A stretch of DNA of 64,000 bases. Origin: Myceligenerans pegani (GTDB lineage: Bacteria; Actinomycetota; Actinomycetes; Actinomycetales; Cellulomonadaceae). This document shows, piece by piece, positions 52,277-61,594 of the stretch (the stretch's first letter is position 1; each line of letters begins with the position of its first letter). Under the pieces are notes generated by a model. The model worked only from the letters and a program-made list of their open reading frames with translations, ran no database searches and was not told where the DNA came from. The stretch covers positions 62,001-126,000 of the forward strand of contig NZ_JADBGR010000077.1 of NCBI RefSeq assembly GCF_014892515.1. Direction: 5' to 3'. Position numbers and translations under genes: made by a program.

Positions 52277-53226
52277 GCAGCCATGTGCTCGCCGTGGGCG
52301 AGGCCCTGGTGGACGAGGTTCATCGCCCGGACGGTTCCGCGGCCGAGCATCCCGGCGGCAGCATCGCCAACGTCGCGCTGACGCTGGGGCGTCTGGGCCG
52401 GGACGTCCGGCTCGCGACGTGGCTGGGCCGCGACGAGCGCGGGGACGCGGTGCGCGCGTGGCTCGCGGAGTCGGACGTCGCTCTCGCCGACGGCAGCGAC
52501 GCGGCGGAGCGTACGAGCGTGGCGGTGGCGACGCTCGACGACGGCGGCTCGGCCACCTACGAGTTCGACCTCACGTGGCGGGTCCCGGAAGAGACGGCCG
52601 CCGGCCCGGAGACGCTCGCGGTGCACACGGGCTCGATCGCGGCGGTGCTGGAGCCGGGCGGCAGCCAGGTGCGTGCGCTGGTGGAGGCCGCGCGGGCGAC
52701 GGCGACCATCACGTACGACCCGAACGCGCGCCCGGTGATCATGGGGTCGGCGGATGCCGCGCGGGAGCGGATCGAGACGCTCGTCGCGCTGTCCGACGTG
52801 GTCAAGGTCAGCGACGAGGATCTCGGGTGGCTGTACCCGGGGCAGGACCCGGTCGAGGCGGCCCGCGCCTGGCGGGCCGGCGCGGCCGGTGGCGCCGCCC
52901 GGGCGCCGGGGCAGGAGGGGCCCGCTCTCGTGGTGGTGACGAGGGGCGGTGACGGGGCGGTCGCGCTCACGGCGGGCGGCGAGGTCGAGGTGAAGGCGCC
53001 TGCCGCGCGGGTGGTGGACACGGTCGGGGCCGGGGACTCGTTCATGGGTGCCCTGATCGACGGCCTGTGGGGTCACGACCTGCTGGGCGCCGCCCGCCGG
53101 GACGCGTTGCGCGCCATCGGACCGGACACGCTGTCCGCGATCCTGGAGCAGTGCGTGGCCGTCGCCGCGATCACCGTGTCGCGTGCAGGCGCCAACCCGC
53201 CGCGGCGAGCGGAGCTGGAGGCATGA
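52273..53226 (+). CDS. PfkB-family carbohydrate kinase
   Basis: 317 residues in ATGA overlap with xseB. N-terminal [32 protein letters not shown] (PfkB signature 1) and C-terminal [20 protein letters not shown] with the catalytic Asp of GAGDS and the anion hole. Resembles fructokinases in overall order. The substrate is likely fructose or another sugar; not determined. The stop overlaps a 39-codon ORF. Confidence 0.9.
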   Translation: MSSHVLAVGEALVDEVHRPDGSAAEHPGGSIANVALTLGRLGRDVRLATWLGRDERGDAVRAWLAESDVALADGSDAAERTSVAVATLDDGGSATYEFDLTWRVPEETAAGPETLAVHTGSIAAVLEPGGSQVRALVEAARATATITYDPNARPVIMGSADAARERIETLVALSDVVKVSDEDLGWLYPGQDPVEAARAWRAGAAGGAARAPGQEGPALVVVTRGGDGAVALTAGGEVEVKAPAARVVDTVGAGDSFMGALIDGLWGHDLLGAARRDALRAIGPDTLSAILEQCVAVAAITVSRAGANPPRRAELEA

Positions 53227-53342
53227 TCGGCGGCGCAGTCGCCACGGACGCGGCAGGCACGGAATCGACGGGCACGGACGCAGTGGGCACGGAATCAGCG
53301 GGCACGGACGCGGCAGGCACGACGGAGGAATTCCACGCATGA
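53223..53342 (+). CDS. 39-codon low-complexity ORF coupled on both sides
   Basis: ATG overlaps the kinase stop and the stop TGA overlaps the carbonic anhydrase ATG, both as ATGA. The peptide is Gly/Thr/Ala/Asp-rich with the repeat GTESTGTDAVGTESAGTDAAGT, reflecting two 30-bp DNA repeats (about 53255-53314) with a 15-bp sub-period. It could be a translated relay that couples kinase and anhydrase synthesis rather than a functional protein. GGAGG just inside its end serves the next gene. Confidence 0.4.
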   Translation: MIGGAVATDAAGTESTGTDAVGTESAGTDAAGTTEEFHA

Positions 53343-53998
53343 CGGACATCGAACGGCTGACACCGCAGGAGGCATGGAAGCGCCTGCGCACGGGCAACGA
53401 CAGGTTCGTGAGCGACGCGCCGGCCCACCCCTCGCAGAACGCCGCCCGGCGGGCGGAGCTGAAGGCGGCCCAGCATCCGCACACGGTGATCTTCGGCTGC
53501 TCGGACTCGCGGGTCGCCGCGGAGATCATCTTCGACCAGGGCCTTGGCGACGTGTTCGTGGTCCGGACCGCGGGGCACGTGCTCGACACGACGGTGATCG
53601 GCTCGATCGAGTACGGGGTCGACGTCCTGGGAGCGTCGCTCGTGGTCGTGCTCGGGCACGACTCGTGCGGCGCGGTGGCCGCGGCCGCGCACACCCTGGC
53701 CACGGGCGAGCAGCAGGGCGGGTTCGTCCGCGCGGTCGTGGACCGGGTGATCCCGTCGATCGTGAACATCACGTCGGGCAGCCCGGGAACCGACGTGGGC
53801 GCTCTGTCCGACCAGGACGTGCTGCGCCGCGAGCACGTGAAGCACACGGTGGGGATGCTGCACGGGTACTCGGCAGGGCTGGCGTCGGCCGTCGCGGAGG
53901 GCCGGTGCGCCGTCGTCGGCGTGGAGTACGACCTGTCGGAGGGCGCGGCCCGCCTGATCCACGCGCTCGGCGACGTCGGGGAGGAGCCGGCCACGTGA
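53339..53998 (+). CDS. beta-class carbonic anhydrase
   Basis: 219 residues. Zinc ligands and dyad: Cys54-x-Asp56-x-Arg58 (FGCSDSRV), His107 and Cys110 (GHDSCGA), as in type-II-like beta anhydrases. VFVVRTAGHV and SIEYGVDVLGASLVVVLGH are conserved blocks. It interconverts CO2 and bicarbonate in the cytoplasm. GGAGGAATTC stands just upstream of the ATG, within the preceding small ORF. Confidence 0.94.
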   Translation: MTDIERLTPQEAWKRLRTGNDRFVSDAPAHPSQNAARRAELKAAQHPHTVIFGCSDSRVAAEIIFDQGLGDVFVVRTAGHVLDTTVIGSIEYGVDVLGASLVVVLGHDSCGAVAAAAHTLATGEQQGGFVRAVVDRVIPSIVNITSGSPGTDVGALSDQDVLRREHVKHTVGMLHGYSAGLASAVAEGRCAVVGVEYDLSEGAARLIHALGDVGEEPAT

Positions 53999-54041
53999 CC
54001 GGTGTCGCTCGAGCGCTGTCATCGCGAACCTCACGCGACGA

Positions 54042-54091
54042 TGCGGCACGATGAGGCCATGAGTTCCGCCACCGTCCGGGGATCGCGATGA
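54042..54091 (+). other. fumC-leader-like duplicate containing a 10-codon mini-ORF
   Basis: 54042-54074 matches the fumC leader and first codons at 55938-55970 at 29 of 33 positions. The copied start codon (54059) opens a 10-codon frame MSSATVRGSR whose stop overlaps the ECF sigma ATG (54088). It could act as an upstream ORF or be only a scar of duplication. Confidence 0.5.
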
Positions 54092-55068
54092 CAGGTCGCG
54101 GGGACGCGCCCTCCGACGACGGGCTCGACGACGCGGCGGCGATCTTCGTCGCCGCACGTCAGCGGTTGTTCGGCATCGCGTACCGGATCCTGGGCTCCGC
54201 CGCCGATGCCGAGGACGTCGTACAGGACGCCTGGGTGAGGTGGCAGACGACGGACCGGTCGGTGGTGCTCAGCCCGCAGGCATTGCTCACGACGATCACG
54301 ACCCGCCTGGCGATCAACGTGCTGCAGAGCGCACGATCCCGGCGCGAGACGTACACCGGTCCCTGGCTCCCCGAGCCCGTGGACACCAGCGCCGATCCCA
54401 CGCTGGGTGCCGAGCGGGCCGAGGCTCTGGATGTCGCCGTGCTCGTCCTGCTCGAGCGCCTGACGCCCACCGAGCGCGCCGCGTACGTGCTGCGCGAGGC
54501 GTTCGACTACGAGTATCCCGAGATCGCGCGGATCCTGGACACCTCCCCGGCGGCCACCCGGCAGCTGGTGAGCCGGGCTCGCAGGCATCTCGCCACGGAA
54601 CGGCGAATCGCGGTGAGCGCGGTGAGCGCGACGGCACGCCGCGACCTGCTCGCCGCCTTCCTCGCCGCCGCCCGGGCGGGCGATGTCGAGCGGCTCGAAG
54701 GCCTCCTCGCCGCGGACGTCGTCACCCGCGCCGACAGCGACGGAAAGGTGAAGCAGGTCGCCCGGGTCGCGGTCACTGGCCGGTCCAAGGTGGCCCGCCT
54801 CCTGTCCGCGTACGCCGAGACCTTCTGGGAGGGCATCACCGTGTTCCCGCTGGAGGTCAACGGGGACGCCGCGCTCGGCATGGAACGTGACGGTGAGCTG
54901 GTCGGCGTCCTGGTCGTCAAGGCCTCCGACGAGGGCGTCCACGAACTCCTGTGGCAGCTGAACCCCGCCAAGCTCGAACCGCTCCGGCGCTCCCGCGCCG
55001 GCCACCCGACGGTGGCCGGCGCGGGCGAGGACGCTACGCCTGGGCCGCCCGCCACGCCTCGTAGCTGA
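54088..55068 (+). CDS. ECF sigma factor with SnoaL-like C-terminal domain (ECF41/SigJ type)
   Basis: 326 residues. Sigma region 2 (FVAARQRLFGIAYRILGSAADAEDVVQDAWVRW) and region 4 (LERLTPTERAAYVLREAFDYEYPEIARILDTSPAATRQLVSRARRHL) are followed by a long C-terminal domain of the NTF2/SnoaL type (LLAAFLAAARAGDVERLEGLLAADVV...). In this group the extension replaces a separate anti-sigma factor. The convergent NmrA-like oxidoreductase gene matches the usual neighbour of ECF41 factors. Their ends overlap by 35 bp. Confidence 0.9.
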   Translation: MTGRGDAPSDDGLDDAAAIFVAARQRLFGIAYRILGSAADAEDVVQDAWVRWQTTDRSVVLSPQALLTTITTRLAINVLQSARSRRETYTGPWLPEPVDTSADPTLGAERAEALDVAVLVLLERLTPTERAAYVLREAFDYEYPEIARILDTSPAATRQLVSRARRHLATERRIAVSAVSATARRDLLAAFLAAARAGDVERLEGLLAADVVTRADSDGKVKQVARVAVTGRSKVARLLSAYAETFWEGITVFPLEVNGDAALGMERDGELVGVLVVKASDEGVHELLWQLNPAKLEPLRRSRAGHPTVAGAGEDATPGPPATPRS

Positions 55069-55774
55069 TCTCGCCGAGCCGCGCGGGCCCGGCGGGTACG
55101 AGCTCGCCGTCCGTGAGCGGCGCGCCGAAGTACGTCGCGCCGGGGTCGGTGAGCACCCGGCGCCGGTCGCCGTGCGACGCGAGGTGCGTACGCACGATCT
55201 CGTCGAAGGCGAACACCTTCGGCCCGGCGATCTCGACCGTCCCTGCCAGCGGCGCACCGGCCGCGACCTCGGCCACGATCCTGGCGACGTCCGCGGACGC
55301 GATCGGCTGGAAGCGGACCGGCGCCATGTGGACCACGCCGTCGACGGTCGCCGCATCGGCGATCGAGCCGAGGAACTCGAGGAACTGGGTGGACCGCACG
55401 ATCGACCAGCCCGCTTCCGAGGCCTTGACCAGGTCCTCCTGCACGACCTTGGCCCGCATGTAGCCGGAATCGATACCCTCGGCGCCGACGATCGAGAGGA
55501 TCACGTGATGCCGGACCCCGGCCTGCGCCTCGGCGTTCAGCAGGTTGCTGGTCGACTCCCGGAAGAAGCGCGTGGCGTCCTCCTCGGCGAACGACGGCGA
55601 GTTGCTCAGGTCAACCACCACCTGTGCGCCCTCGAGAGCCCCCGCCAGGCCCGCCCCGGTCACGGTGTCCACGCCCGTCTGCGGTGAGGCGGCGACGACC
55701 TCGTGCCGGCCCTTCAGGCGGTCGACCACCTGACTGCCGACCAGGCCGGTGCCTCCGATGACCACGATCTTCAT
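55034..55774 (-). CDS. NmrA/SDR-like NAD(P)-binding protein
   Basis: 246 residues beginning [26 protein letters not shown], the GxxGxxG Rossmann motif. Later segments [28 protein letters not shown] and [13 protein letters not shown] fit atypical SDRs of the NmrA group, in which the catalytic Tyr is often replaced. Such proteins are the common target genes of ECF41 sigma factors, which fits the neighbouring sigma gene. GTGTCACA-type sequence lies upstream at 55867-55905 on this strand and may hold its promoter. Confidence 0.88.
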   Translation of the reverse strand: MKIVVIGGTGLVGSQVVDRLKGRHEVVAASPQTGVDTVTGAGLAGALEGAQVVVDLSNSPSFAEEDATRFFRESTSNLLNAEAQAGVRHHVILSIVGAEGIDSGYMRAKVVQEDLVKASEAGWSIVRSTQFLEFLGSIADAATVDGVVHMAPVRFQPIASADVARIVAEVAAGAPLAGTVEIAGPKVFAFDEIVRTHLASHGDRRRVLTDPGATYFGAPLTDGELVPAGPARLGEISYEAWRAAQA

Positions 55775-55866
55775 GGTGTGCTCCCTCTTCGCTCTCGGGC
55801 GTGCACTCCGGCAGGCCCGTTCTCGGCACGAGCCGAGCGGCCCGTCGCGAGTCCTGACCGGGACCA

Positions 55867-55905
55867 CCGCGGATCTGTGACACGGGCTCGAGCAGGTGAC
55901 ACGAG
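55867..55905 (-). promoter_or_regulatory. possible ECF41-type promoter of the NmrA-like gene
   Basis: Read on the minus strand: GTGTCACC followed by GTGTCACAGATCC. TGTCACA resembles the -35 element of ECF41 promoters. The -10 match is unclear, so this is only suggestive. Confidence 0.3.
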
Positions 55906-55954
55906 TCACGCGCGCGGGTACGTCGCGGGGGCGAGGCTGCGGCACGATAGAGCC

Positions 55955-57394
55955 ATGAGTTCCGACACCGCCGTCCCCGCGCCGTCCGGCGCCGCCGAGG
56001 AGACCGAGTACCGCATCGAGCACGACACGATGGGGGAGGTCCGCGTCCCGAAGGACGCCCTGTACCGCGCCCAGACGCAGCGCGCCGTGGAGAACTTCCC
56101 GATCTCCGGCACGCCGCTCGAGCGCGCCCACATCGAGGCGCTCGCCCGCGTGAAGAAGGCCGCCGCACAGGCCAACGCCGAGCTGGGCGTGCTCGACCAG
56201 GACATCGCCGACGCGATCGTCGCCGCCGCGGACCGGGTGGCCTCCGGCGAGTTCGACGCCCACTTCCCGGTGGACGTCTACCAGACCGGGTCGGGCACGT
56301 CGTCGAACATGAACACGAACGAGGTGCTGGCCACGCTCGCCACGCAGGCGCTGGGCAAGGACGTACACCCGAACGACCACGTCAACGCGTCCCAGTCGTC
56401 GAACGACGTGTTCCCCACCTCGGTGCACGTGGCGGCGACGTCGGGCATCGTGAACGACCTGGTCCCTGCCCTGAGGCACCTCTCGGACGCGCTGGCCGCG
56501 AAGTCCGAGGAGTTCGCGGAGGTCGTCAAGTCCGGCCGCACGCACCTCATGGACGCCACGCCCGTGACGCTCGGCCAGGAGTTCGGCGGCTACGCGGCCG
56601 CGATCCGATACGGCATCGAGCGCGTCGAGGCCGCGCTGCCTCGCGCCGCCGAGGTCCCGCAGGGCGGCACCGCCGTCGGCACCGGCATCAACACACCGGC
56701 CGGCTTCCCGCAGCGAGTCATCGAGCTGCTCGCGCAGGACACCGGCCTGCCGATCACCGAGGCGCGCGACCACTTCGAGGCGCAGTCCGCACGCGACGGT
56801 CTCGTGGAGCTGAGCGGGGCGCTGCGCACGATCGCCGTGTCGCTCACGAAGATCTGCAACGACCTGCGCTGGATGGGCTCGGGCCCGAACACCGGTCTCG
56901 GCGAGATCGCGCTGCCGGACCTGCAGCCGGGGTCGTCCATCATGCCGGGCAAGGTGAACCCGGTGATCCCGGAGGCCGTGCTCATGGTGGGCGCCCGCGT
57001 GATCGGCAACGACGCGACCGTGGCATGGGCCGGCGCATCGGGTTCCTTCGAACTCAACGTGCAGATCCCGGTCATCGCCCAGGGCGTGCTGGAGTCGATC
57101 CGCCTGCTGTCGAACGCGTCCCGCGTACTCGCCGACAAGACGGTCTCCGGCATCACCGCGAACGTGGAGCGCGCCGCCGCGCTCGCCGGGTCGTCGCCGT
57201 CCATCGTCACGCCGCTGAATCGCGTGATCGGCTACGAGGCCGCCGCGAAGATCGCCAAGTACTCGGTCGCGAACAAGCTCACCGTCCGCGAGGCCGTGAT
57301 CGACCTCGGTTTCGTCGAGCGGGGGGAGATCACCGAGGCACAGCTCGACGAGGCACTCGACGTGCTGAAGATGACCCGCCCGCCGCAGGCCTGA
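55955..57394 (+). CDS. fumC: class II fumarate hydratase
   Basis: 479 residues from ATG 55955, [12 protein letters not shown]..., chosen because the [35 protein letters not shown] start of the family follows. Active-site blocks: [45 protein letters not shown] and the signature [11 protein letters not shown]. Converts fumarate to malate in the TCA cycle without an iron-sulfur cluster. A duplicate of its leader is found before the ECF sigma gene 1.9 kb upstream. Confidence 0.95.
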   Translation: MSSDTAVPAPSGAAEETEYRIEHDTMGEVRVPKDALYRAQTQRAVENFPISGTPLERAHIEALARVKKAAAQANAELGVLDQDIADAIVAAADRVASGEFDAHFPVDVYQTGSGTSSNMNTNEVLATLATQALGKDVHPNDHVNASQSSNDVFPTSVHVAATSGIVNDLVPALRHLSDALAAKSEEFAEVVKSGRTHLMDATPVTLGQEFGGYAAAIRYGIERVEAALPRAAEVPQGGTAVGTGINTPAGFPQRVIELLAQDTGLPITEARDHFEAQSARDGLVELSGALRTIAVSLTKICNDLRWMGSGPNTGLGEIALPDLQPGSSIMPGKVNPVIPEAVLMVGARVIGNDATVAWAGASGSFELNVQIPVIAQGVLESIRLLSNASRVLADKTVSGITANVERAAALAGSSPSIVTPLNRVIGYEAAAKIAKYSVANKLTVREAVIDLGFVERGEITEAQLDEALDVLKMTRPPQA

Positions 57395-57500
57395 CGACGC
57401 CGGCCCCGCGAGGCCGACGCCGTCCTGACGACACGGGCCCGACAACACAGGTCCGACGGCACGGCAGCGACGACGGCACGTCAGCGATCCCACCTTCAGG

Positions 57501-57530
57501 TTTGGTTAGCCTTACCTAAGGTGCTACGCT
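57501..57530 (+). promoter_or_regulatory. promoter overlapped by an IdeR/DtxR iron box
   Basis: 57501-57519 reads, on the minus strand, TTAGGTAAGGCTAACCAAA: 17 of 19 match to TTAGGTTAGGCTAACCTAA. TTGGTT (57502-57507), 17 nt, TACGCT (57525-57530) form a good rightward sigma-70-type promoter inside and after it. Transcription should be repressed by Fe(II)-bound regulator. Confidence 0.72.
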
Positions 57531-57536
57531 CGCTCA

Positions 57537-57690
57537 CGTAGGACGCACACAGAAGAGGCGCACTACCGGACTCGCGGGGCTGGGGGGCTTCCGTCCGGGA
57601 GTGCGCCTCTTCGCCGCGCTCGGCGCCGTGCTCACCACCGTGCTCACCGGTGGGCCCGCCTCCGCGCTCACCGCGCGGCGCGGGCCCACC
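57537..57690 (+). ncRNA. possible iron-regulated structured RNA (or truncated short gene)
   Basis: Downstream of the iron-box promoter are two strong hairpins: 57552-57564/57600-57612 (13 bp perfect, with inner pairing CCGGAC/GTCCGG) and 57649-57659/57680-57690 (11 bp). The region encodes at most a GTG-started frame from 57601 that begins signal-peptide-like (MRLFAALGAVLTTVLTG) but then runs antisense into phoH. An sRNA ending at the second hairpin is one reading; a decayed secreted protein gene is the other. Confidence 0.4.
57649..57690. terminator. hairpin between the iron-box transcript and phoH
   Basis: 11-bp perfect stem GGTGGGCCCGC/GCGGGCCCACC with a 20-nt structured loop. Lies 27 bp after the phoH stop on the minus strand, so it probably terminates phoH and perhaps the opposing transcript. 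Confidence 0.6.
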
Positions 57691-57716
57691 CGCTCACCAC
57701 TCACCACCGCACCCGC

Positions 57717-59093
57717 TCACACCTCGAGCTTCTCCAACATGTCCGTCACCAGCGCCGCCACCGGCGACCGCTCGGACCGCGTCAGCGTCACGTGCGCGAA
57801 CAGCGGGTGCCCCTTGAGCGTCTCGATCACCGCCGCGACGCCGTCGTGCCGGCCGACCCGCAAGTTGTCCCGCTGCGCGACGTCGTGGGTGAGCACCACG
57901 CGCGCGTTCTGGCCGATCCTGGACAGCACCGTGAGCAGGACGTTCCGCTCGAGGGACTGTGCCTCGTCGACGATGACGAACGCGTCGTGCAGGGACCGCC
58001 CGCGCACGTGCGTGAGGGGTAGCACCTCAAGCATCTCGCGGCTGATCACCTCGTCCACGACGTCCTTGGAGACGAGCGCCTCCAGCGTGTCGTAGACGGC
58101 CTGCCCCCACGGGTTCATCTTCTCGGCCTCCGTGCCGGGAAGGTAGCCGAGATCCTGCCCGCCCACGGCATAGACCGGCCGGAACACCACGACCTTGCGG
58201 TGCTGACGGCGCTCGAGCACGGACTCCAGCCCCGCGCACAGCGCGAGCGCCGACTTGCCGGTCCCGGCGCGCCCGCCGAGGGAGACGATCCCGATCGACT
58301 CGTCCAGGAGCAGGTCGATCGCGATGCGCTGCTCGGCGGAGCGCCCGTGCACGCCGAACACCTCCTGATCGCCCCGCACGAGCCGCAGCCGCTTGTCCGC
58401 GGTGACCCGCCCGAGCGCCGAGCCACCGGGCGCGTGCACCACCGCGCCGGTGTGCACCACCAGCGGTCCGGCCGCCTCCACCGTCGCCGGGTCGAGCGCC
58501 GTGAGGTCGAGGCTCTCGGACTCCCACAGCTCGGACATCTGCTCGTCGCTCACGTCGAGCTCGCGCATCCCGGTCCAGCCGGACTCGACGGCGAGCTGCG
58601 CCCGGTACTCCTCGGCGGCGAGCCCGACCGCCGACGCCTTCACCCGCATCGGCAGGTCCTTGGACACCACGGTCACGTCGGCGCCCTCGGCGGCCAGGTT
58701 GGCGGCCACGGACAGGATGCGGGTGTCGTTGTCGCCCAGCCGGAAGCCGGCCGGCAGGACGGACGGGTCGACGTGGTTCAGCTCGACGCGAAGGGTGCCA
58801 CCGACGTCGCCGACGGGGACGGGGGCGTCGAGCCGGCCGTGCTCCACGCGCAGCCCGTCGAGCATCCGCAGGGCGCTGCGGGCGAAGTAGCCGAGTTCGG
58901 CGTGGTGACGCTTGGCCTCGAGCTCACTGATGACCACGACGGGGAGGACGACGTCGTGCTCGGCGAACCGGAACATGGCACGCGGGTCGCTGAGAAGCAC
59001 CGAGGTGTCGACGACGAAGGTGCGGCGATCGTCCCCGGCCGAGGAGTCGTCCCCGGCCGTGTCGATCTGGGAGGTGACGGTGGAACGGGTCAT
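57717..59093 (-). CDS. PhoH-family ATPase with N-terminal PIN domain (PhoH2)
   Basis: 458 residues from ATG 59093, with GGAGGGAG upstream; the open frame to 59342 is not conserved in character. PIN domain: [17 protein letters not shown] (Asp29), [22 protein letters not shown] and [12 protein letters not shown], supplying the acidic RNase site. PhoH domain: [20 protein letters not shown] (P-loop), [13 protein letters not shown] and [12 protein letters not shown]. Proteins of this type unwind and cut RNA. In mycobacteria related genes act with toxin-antitoxin features, but no such partner is seen here. Confidence 0.92.
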   Translation of the reverse strand: MTRSTVTSQIDTAGDDSSAGDDRRTFVVDTSVLLSDPRAMFRFAEHDVVLPVVVISELEAKRHHAELGYFARSALRMLDGLRVEHGRLDAPVPVGDVGGTLRVELNHVDPSVLPAGFRLGDNDTRILSVAANLAAEGADVTVVSKDLPMRVKASAVGLAAEEYRAQLAVESGWTGMRELDVSDEQMSELWESESLDLTALDPATVEAAGPLVVHTGAVVHAPGGSALGRVTADKRLRLVRGDQEVFGVHGRSAEQRIAIDLLLDESIGIVSLGGRAGTGKSALALCAGLESVLERRQHRKVVVFRPVYAVGGQDLGYLPGTEAEKMNPWGQAVYDTLEALVSKDVVDEVISREMLEVLPLTHVRGRSLHDAFVIVDEAQSLERNVLLTVLSRIGQNARVVLTHDVAQRDNLRVGRHDGVAAVIETLKGHPLFAHVTLTRSERSPVAALVTDMLEKLEV

Positions 59094-59473
59094 GGCATCT
59101 GCTCCCTCCGGCGCCGAAGCGCCTTCGCAGCAACGTCGTCGATCACGAAGCTGGTGGATGAGCGGTCGGCCCGCCCCTGGCGCACGACACCGTGGCACAG
59201 GGTCGGGATCGACCCCCTCCACGGAGCGGTAACTCCATAGGTGGCCTCCCGAAGGACGACTGGGTGCCGTCCTTGTTCGTGAACGTACGCCGCCGTGGAA
59301 GTTCTGGCCAGCCCTCGACCCGGGCGCGTCGCGAGATGTCACACACTGTTCACATCTTGGTAACTTCTTGGCCTGAATGCCAAGTAGTAGTCAAGCGGAG
59401 ACCTTCGCCTGCCAATCTCGCGCCCCCGGGCGCGGCGTTGGCGCCTGTCGCATCGATCCGACAGGATAACCGA
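59094..59473. promoter_or_regulatory. divergent region phoH/DUF1697 with palindrome
   Basis: 380 bp without a gene. 59363-59388 is a palindrome, ACTTCTTGGC-N6-GCCAAGTAGT (9/10 arms matching), in an AT-richer patch; 59335-59356 is a looser dyad GATGTCACA...TTCACATC. Either could be an operator for the flanking genes. Confidence 0.45.
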
Positions 59474-60031
59474 ATGGCTGCATTCGTCGTCCTGCTCCGC
59501 GGGGTGAACCTCGGGCCGAACCGCCGCGTCCCCGCGGCCGATCTGCGCGGTGCCGCGCTCGACGCCGGCTTCGCCGACGTGCGCACGCTGCTCAACAGCG
59601 GGAACGTCGTCCTCACGACCGGAACGTCGGATGCCGTCGTGCCCGACGACGCCGCCCGCCTCCTCACGGCCCGGCTGGCCGGCCGCGTGGGGACCGAGGT
59701 ACCCGCCATCGCGCTCACCGTCGGCCGGCTCCGCGCGATCACGGCCGGCAACCCGTTCCCCGCCGCCGCCCGCGAGGACCCCTCGCACCTACAGGTGCAT
59801 GTACCGTTCGGCGAGGTCGACGCGGCGGGGATCGCCCGCCTCGACCTCCGGCATCCCGGGCGCGAGCACGTGGCGGTGGCCGAGGGCGTCGTCTACGTGC
59901 ACTACGTCGACGGGATCGGGCGCTCGAGGCTCACCACGGAGGCGCTCGACAAGGCCGCGGGCACCATGATGACCGCCCGGAACTGGAACACGATCACCCG
60001 GCTCGGCGAGATGATCCGGGATCTCTCCTGA
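59474..60031 (+). CDS. DUF1697 family protein
   Basis: 185 residues, ATG in CGAATGGCTG; starts MAAFVVLLRGVNLGPNRRVPAADLRGAALDAGFADVRTLLNSGNVVL, the unmistakable DUF1697 opening, and ends with ALDKAAGTMMTARNWNTITRLGEM. The family is widespread, about 175-185 residues, and biochemically unknown. Single gene. Confidence 0.92.
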   Translation: MAAFVVLLRGVNLGPNRRVPAADLRGAALDAGFADVRTLLNSGNVVLTTGTSDAVVPDDAARLLTARLAGRVGTEVPAIALTVGRLRAITAGNPFPAAAREDPSHLQVHVPFGEVDAAGIARLDLRHPGREHVAVAEGVVYVHYVDGIGRSRLTTEALDKAAGTMMTARNWNTITRLGEMIRDLS

Positions 60032-60158
60032 GGAGCTCGTCACGGGACGTTTCGTGACGAGAACCACGCTCGCCCCAGAGCGAACCGGCGGTCAGGCAAA
60101 GCCCCGTTCCAGGTAGGGTTGTGGTGCTGGATCGCACCCCGGGACCCAAGGAGCTTGC

Positions 60159-61460
60159 GTGACCACATCCGCCGACCTCGAGGCCCCAGGCCCCCTCAAG
60201 AAGCTCCGGAGGTGGGTGAGTCGCGAGACGACCGGCGGCGCACTTCTCATCGGCGCGGCGGCCATCGCCCTGCTGTGGGCCAACTCGCCGTGGCGGGAGT
60301 CCTACCAGGCGTTCGCCGCGACCACCCTCGGGCCGGCGGAGTTGCTGGGCCTGCCGGTCCACCTCGACCTGACTCTCGCCGACTGGGCGGCCGACGGCCT
60401 GCTCGCGATCTTCTTCTTCGTCGTCGGCGTGGAGCTCAAGCACGAGTTCGTGGCGGGCAGTCTGCGCAGCCCCAAGGAAGCGGGCGTCCCGATGATCGCC
60501 GCCGTGGGCGGCATGGTGCTGCCGGCGCTGCTGTACGTGGGGATGATCTTCGCGTTCGGCGCGGGTGACCTCATCCACGGCTGGGCCATCCCGACGGCGA
60601 CGGACATCGCGTTCGCCCTGGCGGTGCTCGCCGTCTTCGGCAAGGGCCTACCCGTCGCGATCCGTACGTTCCTGCTCACGCTCGCCGTGGTGGACGACCT
60701 CCTGGCGATCATCGTCATCGCGGTCTTCTACACGGAGGAGATCCACTGGTGGACGCTGCTGGGTGCGCTGGTCTGCGTGGCCCTGTTCGGCTGGCACGTC
60801 CGGAGCCGGCGGCCGCAGTGGTGGGTCCTGCTGCCGCTGGCGTTCCTGGCCTGGGTCTTCATGCACGAGTCGGGCGTGCACGCGACGGTCGCCGGCGTGC
60901 TGTGCGGCTTCATGGTCCCCGCCGCTGTGATGCACGGCGAGTCCGACACCCGCACGCATCTGTACGAGGCCTGGTTGCGGCCCTGGTCCTCGGGTATCGC
61001 GCTGCCGGTCTTCGCCTTCTTCTCGGCCGGCGTGTCGCTCGTCGAGGGTGAAGGCCCGGCCGCCATGCTGGGCCAGCCCGTCGTCCCGGCAATCGTGGTC
61101 GGCCTCGTCGTCGGCAAGATCGTCGGCGTGCTGGGCACCACCTGGCTCGTGATCCGCCTGACGCCGCTGCGGCTCGCGAGCGGTATCGGGGTGCGGGACC
61201 TGCTGCCCGTCGGGTTGCTCGCCGGAATCGGGTTCACCGTGTCGCTGCTGATCAGCGAGCTGTCGTTCGGTGACGCGGAACATGCCGACGGCGCGAAGAT
61301 CGCGATCCTCATCGGATCGGTCGTCGCCGCCCTCCTCGGAGCCCTCACGCTCCGCTGGGACGTCCGCGCCGCCCGTACCGCCGACATGAACCTCGACGGT
61401 GTCGCCGACGACGTGCGCGACTTCATCGGCGACGAGAAGGACCTGCGCGAGCACGGCTGA
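60159..61460 (+). CDS. nhaA: Na+/H+ antiporter NhaA
   Basis: 433 residues from GTG with AAGGAG 6 nt upstream. Twelve predicted membrane segments. Conserved NhaA blocks: FFFVVGVELKHEFVAGSL, IPTATDIAFALAVLAVFG, LTLAVVDDLLAIIVIAVFY (the two adjacent Asp residues that bind Na+/H+) and GIGFTVSLLISELSF. Exports Na+ in exchange for protons for pH and salt control. A hydrophilic tail of about 30 residues (NLDGVADDVRDFIGDEKDLREHG) follows the last helix. Confidence 0.95.
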   Translation: MTTSADLEAPGPLKKLRRWVSRETTGGALLIGAAAIALLWANSPWRESYQAFAATTLGPAELLGLPVHLDLTLADWAADGLLAIFFFVVGVELKHEFVAGSLRSPKEAGVPMIAAVGGMVLPALLYVGMIFAFGAGDLIHGWAIPTATDIAFALAVLAVFGKGLPVAIRTFLLTLAVVDDLLAIIVIAVFYTEEIHWWTLLGALVCVALFGWHVRSRRPQWWVLLPLAFLAWVFMHESGVHATVAGVLCGFMVPAAVMHGESDTRTHLYEAWLRPWSSGIALPVFAFFSAGVSLVEGEGPAAMLGQPVVPAIVVGLVVGKIVGVLGTTWLVIRLTPLRLASGIGVRDLLPVGLLAGIGFTVSLLISELSFGDAEHADGAKIAILIGSVVAALLGALTLRWDVRAARTADMNLDGVADDVRDFIGDEKDLREHG

Positions 61461-61496
61461 CGGTGGCCGCGTCCGGCGGCGCTGCCCGAGCCGCCA

Positions 61497-61577
61497 CCGG
61501 GTGGTACGACGAACGCCCGGCAGCACCTCGGCCGGGCGGTACGACGACGGGCAGCGCCCGCGAGCCGTACCACCCGG
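61497..61577. terminator. nested inverted repeats between nhaA and thiolase
   Basis: Outer arms CCGGGTGGTAC (61497-61507) and GTACCACCCGG (61567-61577), 11 bp perfect; inner GCCCGGC (61515-61521) and GCCGGGC (61531-61537). Located between convergent gene ends, so likely a bidirectional terminator. Confidence 0.6.
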
Positions 61578-61594
61578 CCGTTGTCACCAGGCAA

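Noticed and set aside
57601-58095. 164-codon signal-peptide-like ORF after the iron box
   Set aside because: After about 25 residues it runs antisense into the conserved PhoH coding end and loses protein character; kept only as an alternative reading.
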